Of a stretch of DNA of 64,000 nt, positions 22,691-36,700 are shown one piece after another (within the stretch, counting starts at the first letter, position 1; the number at the start of each line of letters is the position of its first letter). A program made the translations under genes and the position numbers. The notes under the pieces were generated by a model. It was not told the DNA's origin. It saw only the letters and a list, made by a program, of their open reading frames with translations, and searched no databases. The stretch is from contig CM076140.1 of NCBI GenBank assembly GCA_038025085.1, positions 18,164,001 through 18,228,000 on the forward strand. Direction: 5' to 3'. This DNA is from Tetragonia tetragonoides (taxonomy: Eukaryota; Streptophyta; Magnoliopsida; Caryophyllales; Aizoaceae).

Positions 22691-22717
22691 AAACGCACCC
22701 TGCAGTGCATACTTAGT
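22691..22717 (+). repeat. 27-bp direct repeat, copy 1 (copy 2 at 23,954)
   Basis: The 27-bp block matches 23,954-23,980 except at two positions; both contain CTGCAGTGCA and end ACTTAGT. The pair brackets the CACTA element but not closely. Confidence 0.6.
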
Positions 22718-22764
22718 TAAATAGTTATGAATTTTTAGTTTATTACTAATTATGAACATGTAGT

Positions 22765-23479
22765 CACTACAAAAAAACAGTTTAAAGAAGGCGACATTTT
22801 TCGCCTTATTAGGTCAAAATTTTGCCTTTTTAGGCTAAAAAGGCGATTTTTAGTTCGCCTTTCTGTTGCCTTATTAGCCCCGTTGTAATAGGTTCTCAAG
22901 GCAAGTGAAAAACGTTCGCCTTATTTGATCTGGAATAACAGAAAAGGCAAAGCATTTCGCCTTATTAGGCATAAAGTCGCCTTATTTGATTGAAATCAAA
23001 TAAGGCAAAAGGTTTGAGAGCGAACGAGCGAGAGGAGAGAGAGTGAGTGTATGTAGAGTGTGTTTGAGGAGAGAGAGTCGTGTTTGAGGAGAGAGAGAAG
23101 AACGCTTATGTCTCAGGTTTTTAACTTCTTTTTTTTTTCTTTTTTTTTTCCGGCAAAGTCTATTAAGGCGAAACCCACCTCGTCGCCTTATTTGTTCCAT
23201 CTAATAAGGCGATCTATAAAGACTTCGCCTTATTTGTTCCTATCAATATTTTATTTTATTTTATTTTTTTGCTTGTCTGTTCCTATCAAAATTAGGCAAA
23301 CAAATTTCGCCTTATTACTTACACCTAATAAGGCGAAGCATCATCGTTCGCTTTATGTGGTTGCAATTAAATAAGGCAAATTCAAGTTGCATTTTTTTCT
23401 TTAGTCTAATAAGGACACAAACTTAGTCGCTTTATTTGATATGAAAGACTCGCCGTTTTTGCTACTGTTTTTTGTAGTG
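22765..23479. mobile_element. Small non-autonomous CACTA (En/Spm) element
   Basis: The ends are CACTACAAAAAAACAG and, inverted, CACTACAAAAAACAGTAGC. The 3-bp duplication AGT flanks both (22762-22764 and 23480-23482). Inside are roughly 16-18 copies, in both directions, of the motif TTCGCCTTATT, as expected for CACTA sub-terminal repeats that bind transposase. At 715 bp, without a transposase, it depends on an autonomous relative. Confidence 0.92.
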
Positions 23480-23482
23480 AGT

Positions 23483-24663
23483 GAGTAGATAGAGTATAAT
23501 ATCAACCTAAAGTTTGCCATGTTAAAGTTTTGAATTAATATAGTATTGTCTTAATTAGGGCATTTTTTGACAAATTGGTAAACATTTTATTGGGTTTTCG
23601 CCATTTTTGCTAATTTTCATGCTCGTGCTGCTACTACCCGTATCGCGCTTGAATACAGAGCTCGCTTAAAGCCATCCTGCATCTTCAACCCTGTTGGCCA
23701 TCACTGACATCAACAGTTCAATGAAACAGAAGGGGAAGAAAATATGTGAGCAAACTGGAGGACAAGGGATAAGTCAGAACTCAGAAGTCTTAAGGCAGTA
23801 GAGACGACACGAATGTAAGCAAACTGGACACATGAACTGGTTGAGAGTCTTTAGACAACAACTTGCCGGATTCACATATGGGAGTAGAATTTAGTACTTG
23901 GAAGCGTTGCACTGTCACTAGTCCAGTTTCAGAAATTCTCATTCTCACTTTTTAAACGCACTCTGCAGTGCAAACTTAGTCCGTCTCGCTACACATGATG
24001 AAGGACCAGTTTTACATAACCTTCAACTACATACAGAACAAAACCAAACAAATACAGGAACACACTCTGAAAGAGGTTTCCAGCATACTCCCCCCCCCCC
24101 CCCCCCCCCAGCAAAAAAAAAAGAGCTTTCCACCATTTGTCCATATTGCATTACATAGTTGTCAGGCACAAAGCAGCTACAACCAAGCTCATAGATCGAA
24201 AGTCTTCCTAAATTTCATCTCAAATATGTTTTCCTCATCTTCACTGACGGGAATGGGTACTCTCCGCTATATGTCAACAGATGAATGAAGATGCCAGAGT
24301 TTTTCCACAGATAGCTGATGTTGCTAACCACAAGAGGTACATTTGTCACCCTTGTTATCAATTTTGCTTAGTATAAGCACCCATATTGTCAGTCTGAACT
24401 CTGAACGCAGTATAAGACATCACGGAAACACATTACGGCACGCACATGAGCATGTTTTCTCTGTGTTCAGATGAAGAAAAAACTGTAAGATTTCAGACCG
24501 TGGCTTCTCAATGACAAAGGTCAACATTTTAGGAGAACAAAATGGATTTCATTGATGGAGATGAAAGTAACAGCACAGGATCACAATGAATCGGTACCTG
24601 GCGTTTCTGGTGGGGGACACATTCTGCTTGACAGTTTCCAAAGAAAAGCAAAACTGGAAAAGG
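23483..24663. other. Downstream region and presumed 3' UTR of the TFC-E gene
   Basis: No coding signal or clear polyadenylation site could be fixed. The 3' UTR of the minus-strand gene should lie just below 24,664. A 20-C run occupies 24,090-24,109. Confidence 0.4.
24090..24109 (+). repeat. Poly(C) tract, 20 bp
   Basis: Twenty consecutive C residues. Confidence 0.95.
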
Positions 24664-24762
24664 TCAGCATTCTTCATTGACAAGAATGGTCGACCCATTC
24701 CCAACCCCAATATCAAGCAAGGATTCCATTTCACTATCTAGAAGTACCGGTAATGGAATACC
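24664..24762 (-). CDS. TFCE: TFC-E last exon and stop
   Basis: Encodes [20 protein letters not shown] and [12 protein letters not shown], then TGA at 24666-24664. Acceptor TTTTCAG. It is separated from the previous exon by 4.4 kb that holds two LINEs and a hAT-like element. Confidence 0.93.
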   Translation of the reverse strand, partial: GIPLPVLLDSEMESLLDIGVGNGSTILVNEEC

Positions 24763-27700
24763 CTGAAAAGGAGACAAGGTATTTGAAGCAAAGTAAAAAA
24801 CTTGATACAAAGACAACGACTATCAGCAACTAAATGCAAAAAACAACCATAAGATGGCAGATTTGAAAAATAATTTTTGTCCATTTTTATTTTGTGTCAG
24901 AAATCTCCTTTTAAATATGTCAACTTTTAAGAAGCTACCTTTTATTAGTCTTCTTCTTTTAAAAAATCTTCTGAAATTATTTGTTATTATAGACTACCTT
25001 TAACTTTAAGCACAGTAATGACCTAATTTGATAATTGACCGCCCATTGTTTATCAAGGTCAGAATTCTAGTAATCAGCCAGTCACCTAAAGTTGATTGAC
25101 TACAGCAAAGTAGTGACCCTTTTTTTTTTTTTTTGATAATTCAAGCTCATTTTATTTGTATAAATAACTCAGCTACAAGGGTTCAGTAGCTACATCCAGC
25201 ACTTCCAATGGCACTTTTTTTCAATTCAAGCATCATTCAACCCCCACCTTCCAGACCAATCAATTGATTGGAGTAGAGGAATGAGCTTTTCTCGAGTTTC
25301 TAGGAAGAGTTGAAGGAGGAGTTGCAATCATGTGCTATGATCAAGGCCAACATAAACAACACCTGACAAAAGAAAACTCCACAGCCACAAACTAACATAC
25401 ACCAATTCTAGCAGAAAACAGTATTACAAGATCACAACCATGCAACGAAGGCACAACTCCTATCGAGACCTTGCTTTGCCAGTCCATCAGCTACACAATC
25501 CGAGCTTCGCGACTTATACACAATTGAAGTCCCAGGGCGCTTGTTCAGAATCTGTCTTATACGATTTAATGGGAATCTAACACTCCATGGCCGCCTTGAT
25601 TGTGATTACACCAACTCACTGCGTTACTGGAATCCGATTCAACGACCAACCCATTAAGGGTCCAAATAGACATTTATATGCTTAAGCTAGTTCCACAATA
25701 ACTAAAAAGAAAAAACAAAGATATTTAAAAGGTGATTTAGCTTAAAAAAATTATCAAAGTGGCTTCTTAAAAAATGACATTTATAAAGTGGTTCCTGAAA
25801 AGAATTCCTGAAAAAAGGTTACAAATATACAGACAAAGAGTTCAAATCCCTTCAAACCAACATAAGCCAATAGGTAACTAGGGCTGGCCACGAGCTGAAC
25901 CAAGCCGAACACCAGAAGAGCTCGGCTCGGCTCGATTTAAAAATTTTAGGCTCGAGTTTGGGTTCGAGTTCGACTCGAACTGCAAATTTAAGCTCGAGCT
26001 CGGCTCGACTGCTAAATTCAAAGCTCGAGTTCGAGCTCGTACAAATTAACATTGTAGAACCCTCTTCTAATGTTACTTTCAAGAATTTAGCGTTTTTCCA
26101 TGACTTTTGGTGTATTGCTACTCTATTACTATTATAGTATTAAAAGTTACGACACAATTTAGGACTGTATGTATGTATTTTATGGTTTTTTTAGGCTCGC
26201 GAGCCCCACGAGCCGAATAGTGCCAAGCTCGAGCTCGGCTCGTGAAAAGTTCGAGCCTTAAAATCGAGTTCGAGTTCGGCTCGTTTAGAATCGAACCGAG
26301 TTCGAGCCGAGCTTTATTCGAACCGATCCCGAACTGTTCGCGAGCTGTTTGGCTTGTGGCCAGCCCAGGTAACTGAGTGTTATCAAGTGCTCCCGCATCA
26401 TCATGTCATGGATTTACTAATTATTGTTTTTTTGATAAAGAAAAGTTTTATTAAAATATCAAATGGTAAACAGTTGCAAGTATGAGGACAAGGAGTCCTC
26501 AAGAGGAAACAAACTGGGAAAAAAAATTACAAATCGCCCCAATGACGTTGCACGTCGCTAAGAGGCACCCCTCTAAAAGCCCCCAAAGCTTTCGCCCAAA
26601 GAGAGGCCAAATACACCACCCGATCCCAAACAAAGTTTAAAGGCTTAGAGGCCCCGTCAAAAGTCCGGGAGTTCCGTTCCAGCCATACGCACCAAAAGAT
26701 GGCAAAAAAAGCACACCGCCATAACATCCTATTCTCCTTGCCCCTTCGAAGGCCGAGAGAACGAGCCTGGATCAGCTGAGTGATCGAGAGGGGCAAATGA
26801 AGCATCCCCCACCAATACTAAAAAGTCTTCTACAAAGATATTGTGTAAAACGACAATGCAAGAATAAGTGCACAGAAGTCTCGCTAGCCTCATTACAGAG
26901 CACACACACATCTGGGGACAAGGACCAGCCAGCCAGGCCTCCTCCCCTGAACCATATCATGAGTGTTCACCTTACCTAGTGCCATAGTCCACACAGAAGC
27001 GCGCACTTTAAGGGGAGCCTTAGACTTCCAAATGAAATTGGCTAAAGGAAGAGGGGGGTTGTGAGAAGGGGAGCTAAAATGATGTAATAAGGATTTGCAA
27101 GAGAAGACCCCCAAGGGTCTCCAATCCAAAGCCGAGAGTCTGCAACGGAGTCAAAATGAATGGTATCCAGAACGCAGAGCAGTGAGGTCAGTTCCCCCAA
27201 TTCCCAATCAAAAGGAGCTCTCCGTAAATGTAATTATGTAAGTCCCACAAACCAGTGCGCCCACCGGAAAGACAGTAGCAACTGGTGTGTCATGAAGGGT
27301 GGACAGCTGGAAAACCCAAGGATACTTGGAAGAGAACGAGGAGTCTCCATTCCATGTATCCTCCCAGAACCTAACCCGAAGTCCGTTACCCACTCTATAC
27401 CTGACCAGAGGAAAGAAAAAAGAAGATACCAGTGAGATGAATTTTCAGGGACAAGCATGAGAGATAGAAGAGCCAGCATGAGCATCCCATCCATTCTGAA
27501 GAGGATCGTACTTGCTCCTGATAACTCGGTGCCATAAAGACTCGGGTTCCAAAGAAAAATGCCACAACCACTTCCCCACTAGCGAAATGTTCTTGGACAC
27601 CAATCGACCACCCCCCTCTGACTTGGGCTTGCACACTAAGTCCCAACTGACAAGGTGGTCTCTCTTGCCCCCACCCGCCCCAGACTATAAGAAATCACGC

Positions 27701-30700
27701 ATTAACCTCTCAAATTTGTTAGCCACCCCGACAAGGATCCTAAAAAGAGAAAGGTAGTATAGGGGGATGCTAGACAAGCAAGACTGAAGGATTGTGATCC
27801 TCCCACCTAGAAAAAAGTACACCCCTTTCTACCTGTCTAAGCGTTTGGCAACCCTAGAAACCACCGGCTCCCAAAAAGAAGCGGCCTGCGGATTACCCCC
27901 AAGAGGGACACCAAGATAGATGAGGGGCCTCTCGTGGACCTGACACCTGATTAGACTCGCTAAGGGATCTAAGACGGAATCATCAACATTCACCCCCGGC
28001 AAGCTACATTTAGAAAGATTAATTCTCATACCCGACACAACCTCGAAGATCTGAAGGATAGTGAGCACCCTTTTAAAACACTCCATGTCGGCAGAAAGGA
28101 ATAGGATCGTGTCATCGGCAAACTGAAGATGGGAGACGGTAACTCCCTCCCTACCCACTCGAAAGCAATCCACAAGCCCTCTATCCACCCCTACGTCTAA
28201 CATCCGACACAAAACATCAACAACCAAGGTGAAGAGGAAAGGAGATAAGAGGATCCCCTTGACGGAGGCCATGAGAAGAGTTAAACAAATCCTTAGGGGC
28301 TCCATTGACCAGAACTGAAAAACTCGCGTTAGAGGCATCCCCTAGTCAACCTACGCCACCTACCCAAAATCCTTATTATTAAGAACTCCATCCAAGAAAC
28401 CCCAAGAGACTCTATCGTAGGCCTTCTCAAAGTGTAACTTAAAAACCACCCCTTTAAACTTGGAACGTCGGGCATCGTCGACAACCTCATTAGCAATCAA
28501 GGCCGCATCAAGGATTTGACGACCCTCAACAAACACACTCTGAGCCGTGGAGATAGTCCCCGAAAGGACGCCACTAAGTCATGGATTTACTAATTAAATC
28601 ACAGAGTTGCGGTGAAACCTTTGGAGTGGAGAAGAGAGCAGCAAATTCAGAAACAAGCTTCTGTAAGAAAAATAAGCAATGCCTTATAATGCATTTCATT
28701 AATTCAAAATTAGCCATGTAGTTCATTTGAGTGTCAACTTGTGACCTTCATATTTAGCGAAATGACCCCCACCCCCACCACAGTGTTATTCTTCAATATT
28801 TACATGGCAAACTATGCCATATCCAAATGCCATACTTTCTGAATGTAGGCATCTGACCATCTTTTAAACATCACCTATATTAAGACTTCCCTCACTCCTG
28901 TTTGTTTCTTTTAGAAACATAGCAGACTAAAGTCTTATCAATAGATTAATCAGGAAATAATTTTTCAATATACATCACCTAACTTTTAACCCAAACAGAT
29001 AAAATTTTTTACTCTTCAACCATCAAAAGATTAGATTGTTACCCAACAACAGAAACAAACCTCTTAAATAAGGTGAAATTGCATAGCAATAAAAATAATT
29101 AAACAAGGTGAAATTGAAAGCTACTTCCGTCAATATTAGAGATGTACCTCTTCTTGAAGAAAGAGTTTTAGCTTCATGGACTTCAGCTTGAAAAAGCTCT
29201 CACAAAGAATCTTCAGCTTGCCGACCTAGGAAGAATGAAGATGAACGGAAAGTAATGTACACGAGCTGAATTACCAAAAAATCAATCAAAAATATCAGCT
29301 ACTGTGGTATAGTTGATTATTAGGCTATGAATCGCTTCATAGTATTCTCTTTAACTTTTCACAAAAAAAAAAAAAAAATGCAGAAAATGTGAATTTAAAA
29401 CTAAAACCTATATTTACTCTTAACTAAATTGCAGGAAAGGAAGCAATTGGTCTGCCAAAAAACTGAAAAGATAAGAACAAAAAATTACAGTTGTCGTAGC
29501 TGGCAATTTTTTTGTCAATGGCTGCTTCTCTCCAATAGATGCCCCGACACACTTAAAAGTGATAGCTGCAAGGGAAAAGTGTTTCAATCATAAAAGATAT
29601 AAAAAGATATGCCAGATTACCAGATCATAAGAATTAGGACCCATACTTAGAAGTCCAGAGCCCATTTTCTGAGGGCCCGTTGCGGCATTAGATGGCCTCT
29701 CATCTTCAATACCATGAAAACTTTTGAGCTCATAATACCTATCATTCAAGCATGAATGGAGATTGTTAAACTAGCAGATACATACAAAGAGTAGGCTAAT
29801 AACTCGCACCTTTTCACAAAATAATTGCATCTCCCAGTTACTAAGAATTGTATCATACATAGTTTAGTATCCAATCAAACATACTTAGGATCAAGCTTAA
29901 ACTCAATGTGACGGATGACCATAGATGGACACATTTCAGGTCCATAATGATGGATATCTGCATAATTTGATGGAGAGTTTTCACTGATGCCCTTTGATGT
30001 AATGTATTTTTCATTGAGGTACCCTTAACTTTGATTTCATACATCGGATACCTTGAAGTTTACCAATTTTAACCCGAAATGACCGATAACCATATTTTGA
30101 CGCCAAAAGATGAAGTGGCACTAGCTCTAATTATGCTATTAATATCCAGAACTTTTGGTTGTTGAAATGCAATCCCGCAAATCTTTTTAGTTTACACAAT
30201 GCTTTTGCCTCCATTACAACCAAATGTAGGCCTATCTATGAGTTTGTTCGCCAATTTCCGCAATTAGTGATAAAATGATAGGGAGAGTAGAAAACACATT
30301 ATCTTTTTAAAGCCACAAAATAGAAGTCAGTTGTATGAAGGGTACCCCCTGAAAATGTGGTATAATCCTTAAGTTACTTGAAAGTATATCTAAGTTAAAA
30401 TTCACTGAACCTCAAGGTATAAGGTACCACAGCAAAAAATTTCATTAATTTGGCTCCCTATCCCCAAGTTTGTACCTTCAAAGAAGACAGCTCCTTGGAA
30501 AATAATTTTAATTCCACTCCCTGTATCCTAACATTTGTCCAGCTACCAAATAATTTTTTAGGAAATGGTTACGTACCCCTGATGGGGCCTACTAATAGTA
30601 GTAGTTGACAAGTAGATATTTTCAGATCATTTCTTTTTACTTAGTTTTAAAGCAAAAGAAATACTTACTAGGGCCGCCTAACCACATAGCTAAATTTATC

Positions 30701-33700
30701 ATTACAGTATGATATTCCAAAATATCCTTGATTAGTAAACCTAGAATGACTTTAGTTTGTGATATCAAAAAATTATAGCAGACAATGTAGAAGGGTTTAA
30801 ATTAACAACAAAAAAACTAATGTATCCCAAAAGAAAGTATGGTACATTTAGTTATACACAATGTTTTCCAGCTTTTGAATTCTAGTTTTCTGGCTACAAA
30901 TTTTTAACTCCAAAGAAAACAACATAGATTTGAAGAGCATGTTCAAACTTTTAACTCCATCTCATCTAAAAGATGCGGAAAAGGGATTCAAAGGGACCAA
31001 TTACACTACTCCAATATGTCCTGCTCCCCTCTATTCTTTTCTACCCCCTAATGCAATGGTTCAGCTGTCTACTCCTTAGGGCTTCTTTAATTTCTCCTGC
31101 AATCAACTGCTGTACCTACTGCTTAATCCACAAGAAATAATAACCTATCTCCTTCATATTCACTCTATTGCAAGAGGTTCAAGGCAGGGGGGAAAAACAT
31201 TCAAAACTCAGAATCCTTATTGGAACTTGTTTTTTTTTAGATAAGAGAATTTTTTTATTAATCAAATAGTGAAAGAATACAAAATGGAGGATAAGGTATC
31301 CTCAAAGAACAAAAATAAAAATAAAATATCTACAAATCACGCCAATGGCGTTGAATGACTGTGAGTGGCATCCCCTTGAAGGCACCAGCCGTCTTCGCCC
31401 AAAGGGAGGCCATATAAACTATATGTTCCCAAACCATTCCCGCGTCAGAGAAAATCCTCGAGTTCCTCTCTAACCAAGTGCACCAAAGAATAGCTAAACA
31501 GGCACACTGCCACAAAATCCTACCCTCCTTCCCCCTCCGCATAGCAGAAAATCGCATCTGTAGGAATTGCCCAACAGTAGCAGGGCACACAAAAGGCTCC
31601 TCACACAACAGCCTATCCCACAAGGCCCTCGCAAAACTACACATCACAAACAAATGCAAACAACTCTCTCCGTCTTGCCGACACATCACACACATGCTGG
31701 GAAGAAGACACATATGTGGCCTCCGCCGTTGCACCATATCACTAGTGTTCACCTTACCAAGCACCAAAGTCCACACAAAAGCACGAACCTTCAGCGGAAC
31801 CTTGGACTTCCAAATATAAGAGGAAACGGGAAAATGTGGAAACTGTGACGGAAGGCTAAGATGATGGAGGAAGGACTTGGAAGAGAAAACCCCAGAGGAG
31901 TCCCCAATCCAAGTCCGAGAATCGTCCCTAGCGACGAGAAGCCTAGTGTGGAGGACACCTAGGAGGAAAACGAGTTCCTCCATTTCTATATCGCGGGGTG
32001 GTCGTCGAAGGTGTAAGTCCCAGGAACCAGTAAAAATCAGCCACCGGCGCCCCATGAAGAGTGGACAAACGAAAAACCTGCGGATATGTAGAAGAGAAAG
32101 GAGTTTCACCATTCCACACATCTTCCCAGAACCGAAGCCGTTGACCATTACCCACATTATACCTGACCAGGGGAAAGAATAAAGACGATACCTGGGAAAC
32201 GAACTTCCAAGGGCAAGCATGGGAGACACTGGAGCTGGCTTGCGCGTCCCACCCATTATGCTGAAGGTCGTACTTGCATCTGATAACTCGGTGCCATAGG
32301 GAGTCAGATTCTAGGGGAAAACGCCATAACCACTTACCCACTAGAGAAATGTTTTTGGACACCAACCTACCAAAACCCAAGCCCCCCACAGTTTTCGGCC
32401 GGTAAACATGGTCCCAACTAACCAAATGATCTCTCTTACCCTTACCAGCCCCCGACCAAAGAAAGTCCCTCATCATCCTCTCAATCCTATTGACTACACT
32501 AACAGGGATCTTAAAAAGGGAAAGGTAGTAAAGAGGGATGCTAGCTAGGCAGGAATGTAAAATAGTGATCCTCCCCCCCTAAAGAGAAATACACCCCTTT
32601 CCAACCATCTAGACGCTTTGCCACTCTAGACACCACCGGCTCCCAAAAGGAAACCGATCTGGGATTACCCCCGAGGGGCACCCCCAAATAAGTAAGTGGC
32701 CACTGCTGAACCTGACAACCCACTAGACCAGCCAGGGAGTTCAGAACATCCTCCCCCACGTTAACCCCCGCCAAAAGATTAATTCTCATCCCCGACAAAA
32801 CCTCAAAAACTTGAAAGAGCGTAAGTACCCTCTTAAAACCTTCAGCTTCAGCCGAAAGGAAGAGGATCGTATCATCGGCAAACTGCAAGTGGGAAACACA
32901 AACCCTTTCCCGACTCACCCGAAATCCCTCAACAAGCCCCCGCTCCACACCCCTATCCAACATAGAGGATAAAATACATGAAAATCTAAGAAAAGTAGAA
33001 AATGAACATGCTTCGCAAAAATGACAAAAAGCAAGTCTCAAAATCTCCCTTTTGCCTTTTTTCTTTTTTTTTGGGTTCGACTCTTCTTTTTGATCTTTAA
33101 CCCCTGCTTTGCCACGCAAAAAAAAGAAATATATGTAAGTTTAAGCTCAAATAAAAGTGGGAGACATTGAAAAGAGAGAGATAGTGATAGAGAATGGAAG
33201 AGAGAAAGAGATGGGCTGAGAGTATACTACCCAATGACAGAGAATGGCAAGGAGTAAAAATAGAAATGTTGGTGGTGTTGGGGGGGGGGAGGGGGGGAGG
33301 GAGGAACAACCCTTTAAAACCCAGCTTCCTAAACCAAATTTTTTATTAAATAAACCAGGCGTCAACTCCATGCCTTCAGAATTCTCCAAATTGGAGAATG
33401 GTTGAACAGATGGGGGTAAATTCTAGAAGAAAGCATTTGAAAATAAGCTCCAGGATGTTTTCAACATTTTAGCTATAATCTGGAGAACTGTGTTTTCCGG
33501 TTTTAGACGCCTTCAAATAGAAAAGAATGCAATTTCAACATTTTTCCAATTTTTATTTTTACTTTCTAGGAAAGTTTTTCTGGACATTACCTTTTGTTTT
33601 CCACAAGTGAGCACACCCTAGATTGCCACATATGGACAAGAAAGGGGGATGCAAGAAGCATTACATATGATATCCGAACAAGCAGATACAAGCTCTCTAT

Positions 33701-36700
33701 TTGAGGGATAAGGCTGCCTCAGACTAGCGGATGAAAAAATGGCAGTAGTGTTTTTGTGTGGCATTATGGCATAGCACAATTTAACATTTGCAATAGCAAA
33801 TTCATTTTAATTTCCTTCTACGATGACACTGTTTATCAATGCCCTGCTTGGTTGAACAGAATTATAAGGGAAGCATTCAAGACTTCACGTACAACTTTTG
33901 CCTTGAGGGTTGAAGCCACACTAAGAAATAGTGTCCGGGGATTACAATCAAGGATGAAGAAGAGTTAAAGGCGCACAGCCGCTGTGCACACGCACTGAAT
34001 CACCAAGTATTGGAAGGTGTAATCTGGCATGACAGGTAAAGTGGGCAAGTTTTAAGGACAAGCTGATGCATATACTTTCCTATTTTCCTATAGGAGGGAA
34101 ATTGTAGCTCTCATGTTGATGCTTCTTCTACTTACTACCTTGTGAGGGGTAGCACTGCCCAAACGTAGGCCAAGACTTCCACAATAAGCCTTGCCAATAG
34201 TGGCGGGGTCGCAAAGAGGCTTTTGTGGTAGACACTTGATTAGAAAGGCATTTCATTCATGCACAACAAGAAGTAGAAGAAACAACCACTATGCAAAGAC
34301 AAGCAAATAACCTAGGATATGACAGCTTCAAGAGCTCAGAGCTCTTTCCAAGAGCAATTTTTACCGGGGGTGGCACCGCTTAATTTCCTCTGGATTGTTG
34401 TGCAACTTTGACATAACCAAGCGAACATACCTGCAAAAGATCATGACTCATGAGTAGATATTCACATACGTCACATAGAATATCAATTAGTATACTTCTG
34501 CAGTTAACATACTTATATATATATGTTTACAGTAGTAAAGTTACTTTGTATCTGAACTTACACCTCTATCCCAAAAGAAAAGTCATTCTTTACAATAATA
34601 AAAACTCCCGGGTGACCCCCTATTGGCACAGTTTTTGGAGGTCAAGATGTACCGATAATCAAAGAAAATATCATTCATTCTATTCCAGAAAAGTTATTCC
34701 TCCATAAGTAGAACATTTTGATGATAAGAAGAAAAAAAAATTCATTTGGCAAATGCCACATATTTTAGGATGGAAGGAATCATTAGTGCAAGTGATGAAG
34801 ATGTTTTTTTTTTTGATAAGAAAAATTTTTATTAATCAAATAGTGAAAGAATACAAAAAGGAGGATAAGGTATCCTCAAATAATAAAGTATGTACAGATC
34901 ACGCCAATGGCGTTGGATGACCGTCAGTGGCACCCCCTTGAAGGCACCAGCCGCCTTCGCCCAAAGGGATGCCAAATAAGTTATATATTCCCAAACTAAA
35001 TCGATACTCTTTCCCGCGTCAGCGAAAATCCTCGAGTTCCTCTCTAACCAAGTGCACCAAAGAATGGCTAAACAGGCACACCGCCACAACAACCTACCCT
35101 CCCTCCCCCTTCGCATAGCAGCAAAACGCATCTGTAGGAATTTCCCCACAGTAGCGGGGCACACAAAAGGCTCCCCACACAACAGCCTATCCCACAAGGC
35201 CCTCGCAAAACTACACATCACAAACAAATGCAAGCAGCTCTCTCCGTCTTGCCGACACATCACACACATGCTGGGAAGAAGACACATATGTGGCCTCCGC
35301 CGTTGCACCATATCACTCGTGTTCACCTTACCAAGCACCAAAGTCCACAAGTGATGAAGATGTTATCTAAGAGAATTCAAATTTTAAGGGCACACAGTTT
35401 CAAAGATGATGTAGATTGCAGGCACTCCAGACAGAAATGCCTTTGAAGGGTGGAACTATGTGGGGGCCAAAAGATAATTCGCCCCGCTGTAGTGGATATT
35501 CTTGACGAGTAATGCAAGAATATTTACTGGGGTTACTTTGTCACCAGAGATTCTTGACTTCTTGGGGATCGGGTCACTTGTTTGCCTTCTCTATGGGCTA
35601 GAGCTATACGGCCTCTTGGAGATATATCTGATGTCCAGACTCCAGCATAATTGGGCTAAATGTAATACTTTTCTGTCTGAGGACAGCTTGTCCTCAAGAG
35701 CTGCATTTGTAAGGCTTTATCAACTTTTATCTTAGAAAAGAAAACAAAGAAAAATAACAATGTTGTAACCAAGGAATCAAATAGTGGTTCTGGTCTCGAA
35801 AGTCGAGACCACTGAAGTCTACTACTCCCTCTGTCCCACAAACGCATTGTCGCTTGCTTTTTGATGGTCAAAGTTCACAAACTTTGATCATAACGATTTA
35901 CAATATAAACACACTCTTGTTAGTTTTGTTTTATGTAGTATTTTTGAAATATCATAATTTCATAATTTTTATATTCGTAAATTCCATTCTTATGGTCAAA
36001 GTAGTGTCTTGGAGCCCGCAAAAAAGCAAATGACAACTTAATTATGTGATGGAGGGAGTACAACATAAATTCAAAATTCGCTAAAAAGCGGCCTCTTTGT
36101 AGCATAGCGGCCACTCTTGAATCCCGGGTAGAAACATCAAAAATATAGGTACTAGCATAATATCTTCTAAAACTTATAGTCAATAATGGTTATAATTTTA
36201 TTAACCAAACCTCAGAAGCAAAATTGTTTATTTAGTGTTTACTGATTATCAAACTATCACTGTTTTCTTTTCAGAGTAACTATGCCACTTTCAACATTGA
36301 ACTACCATTTTTTTTTTTAGATAAGAAAAAGTTATATTAATCAATCAACTGAAAGAATACAAGAAGGAGGACAATGAGTCCTCAAATGAATACAAAAAAT
36401 ATCTACAACTCCCCCCAGTGAAGTTGAACAAAAGTAAGTGGAACACCCTTGAAGGCCCCAGCTGCCTTCGCCCAAAGCGAAGCCAAATAAACAATATGAT
36501 CCCAAACACAGTCGATGGTCTTTCCTGAAGCGGAGAAGACCCTCGAACTCCGCTCTAGCCAAATACACCACAGAATGGCCATACAAGCACACCTCCGGCA
36601 CAACTTACCCTCTCTCCCCCTCCCACCTAATCTGCAAAAACTGGGCCACTGTAGCCGGACTAGCAAAAGGCTCACCCCCTGTCAACCTACCCCACAACAC

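Noticed and set aside
22982..23374. Frames within the CACTA element
   Set aside because: Made of sub-terminal repeats; no transposase motif.
31478..32182. Plus-strand frames of about 100 codons opposite LINE B
   Set aside because: They mirror the coding strand of the LINE. The same pattern recurs opposite LINEs C, D, N and M.
34120..34240. GGGGTAGCACTGCCCAAACG region as a SINE
   Set aside because: It has no clear A or B box, and no tail or duplication could be placed.
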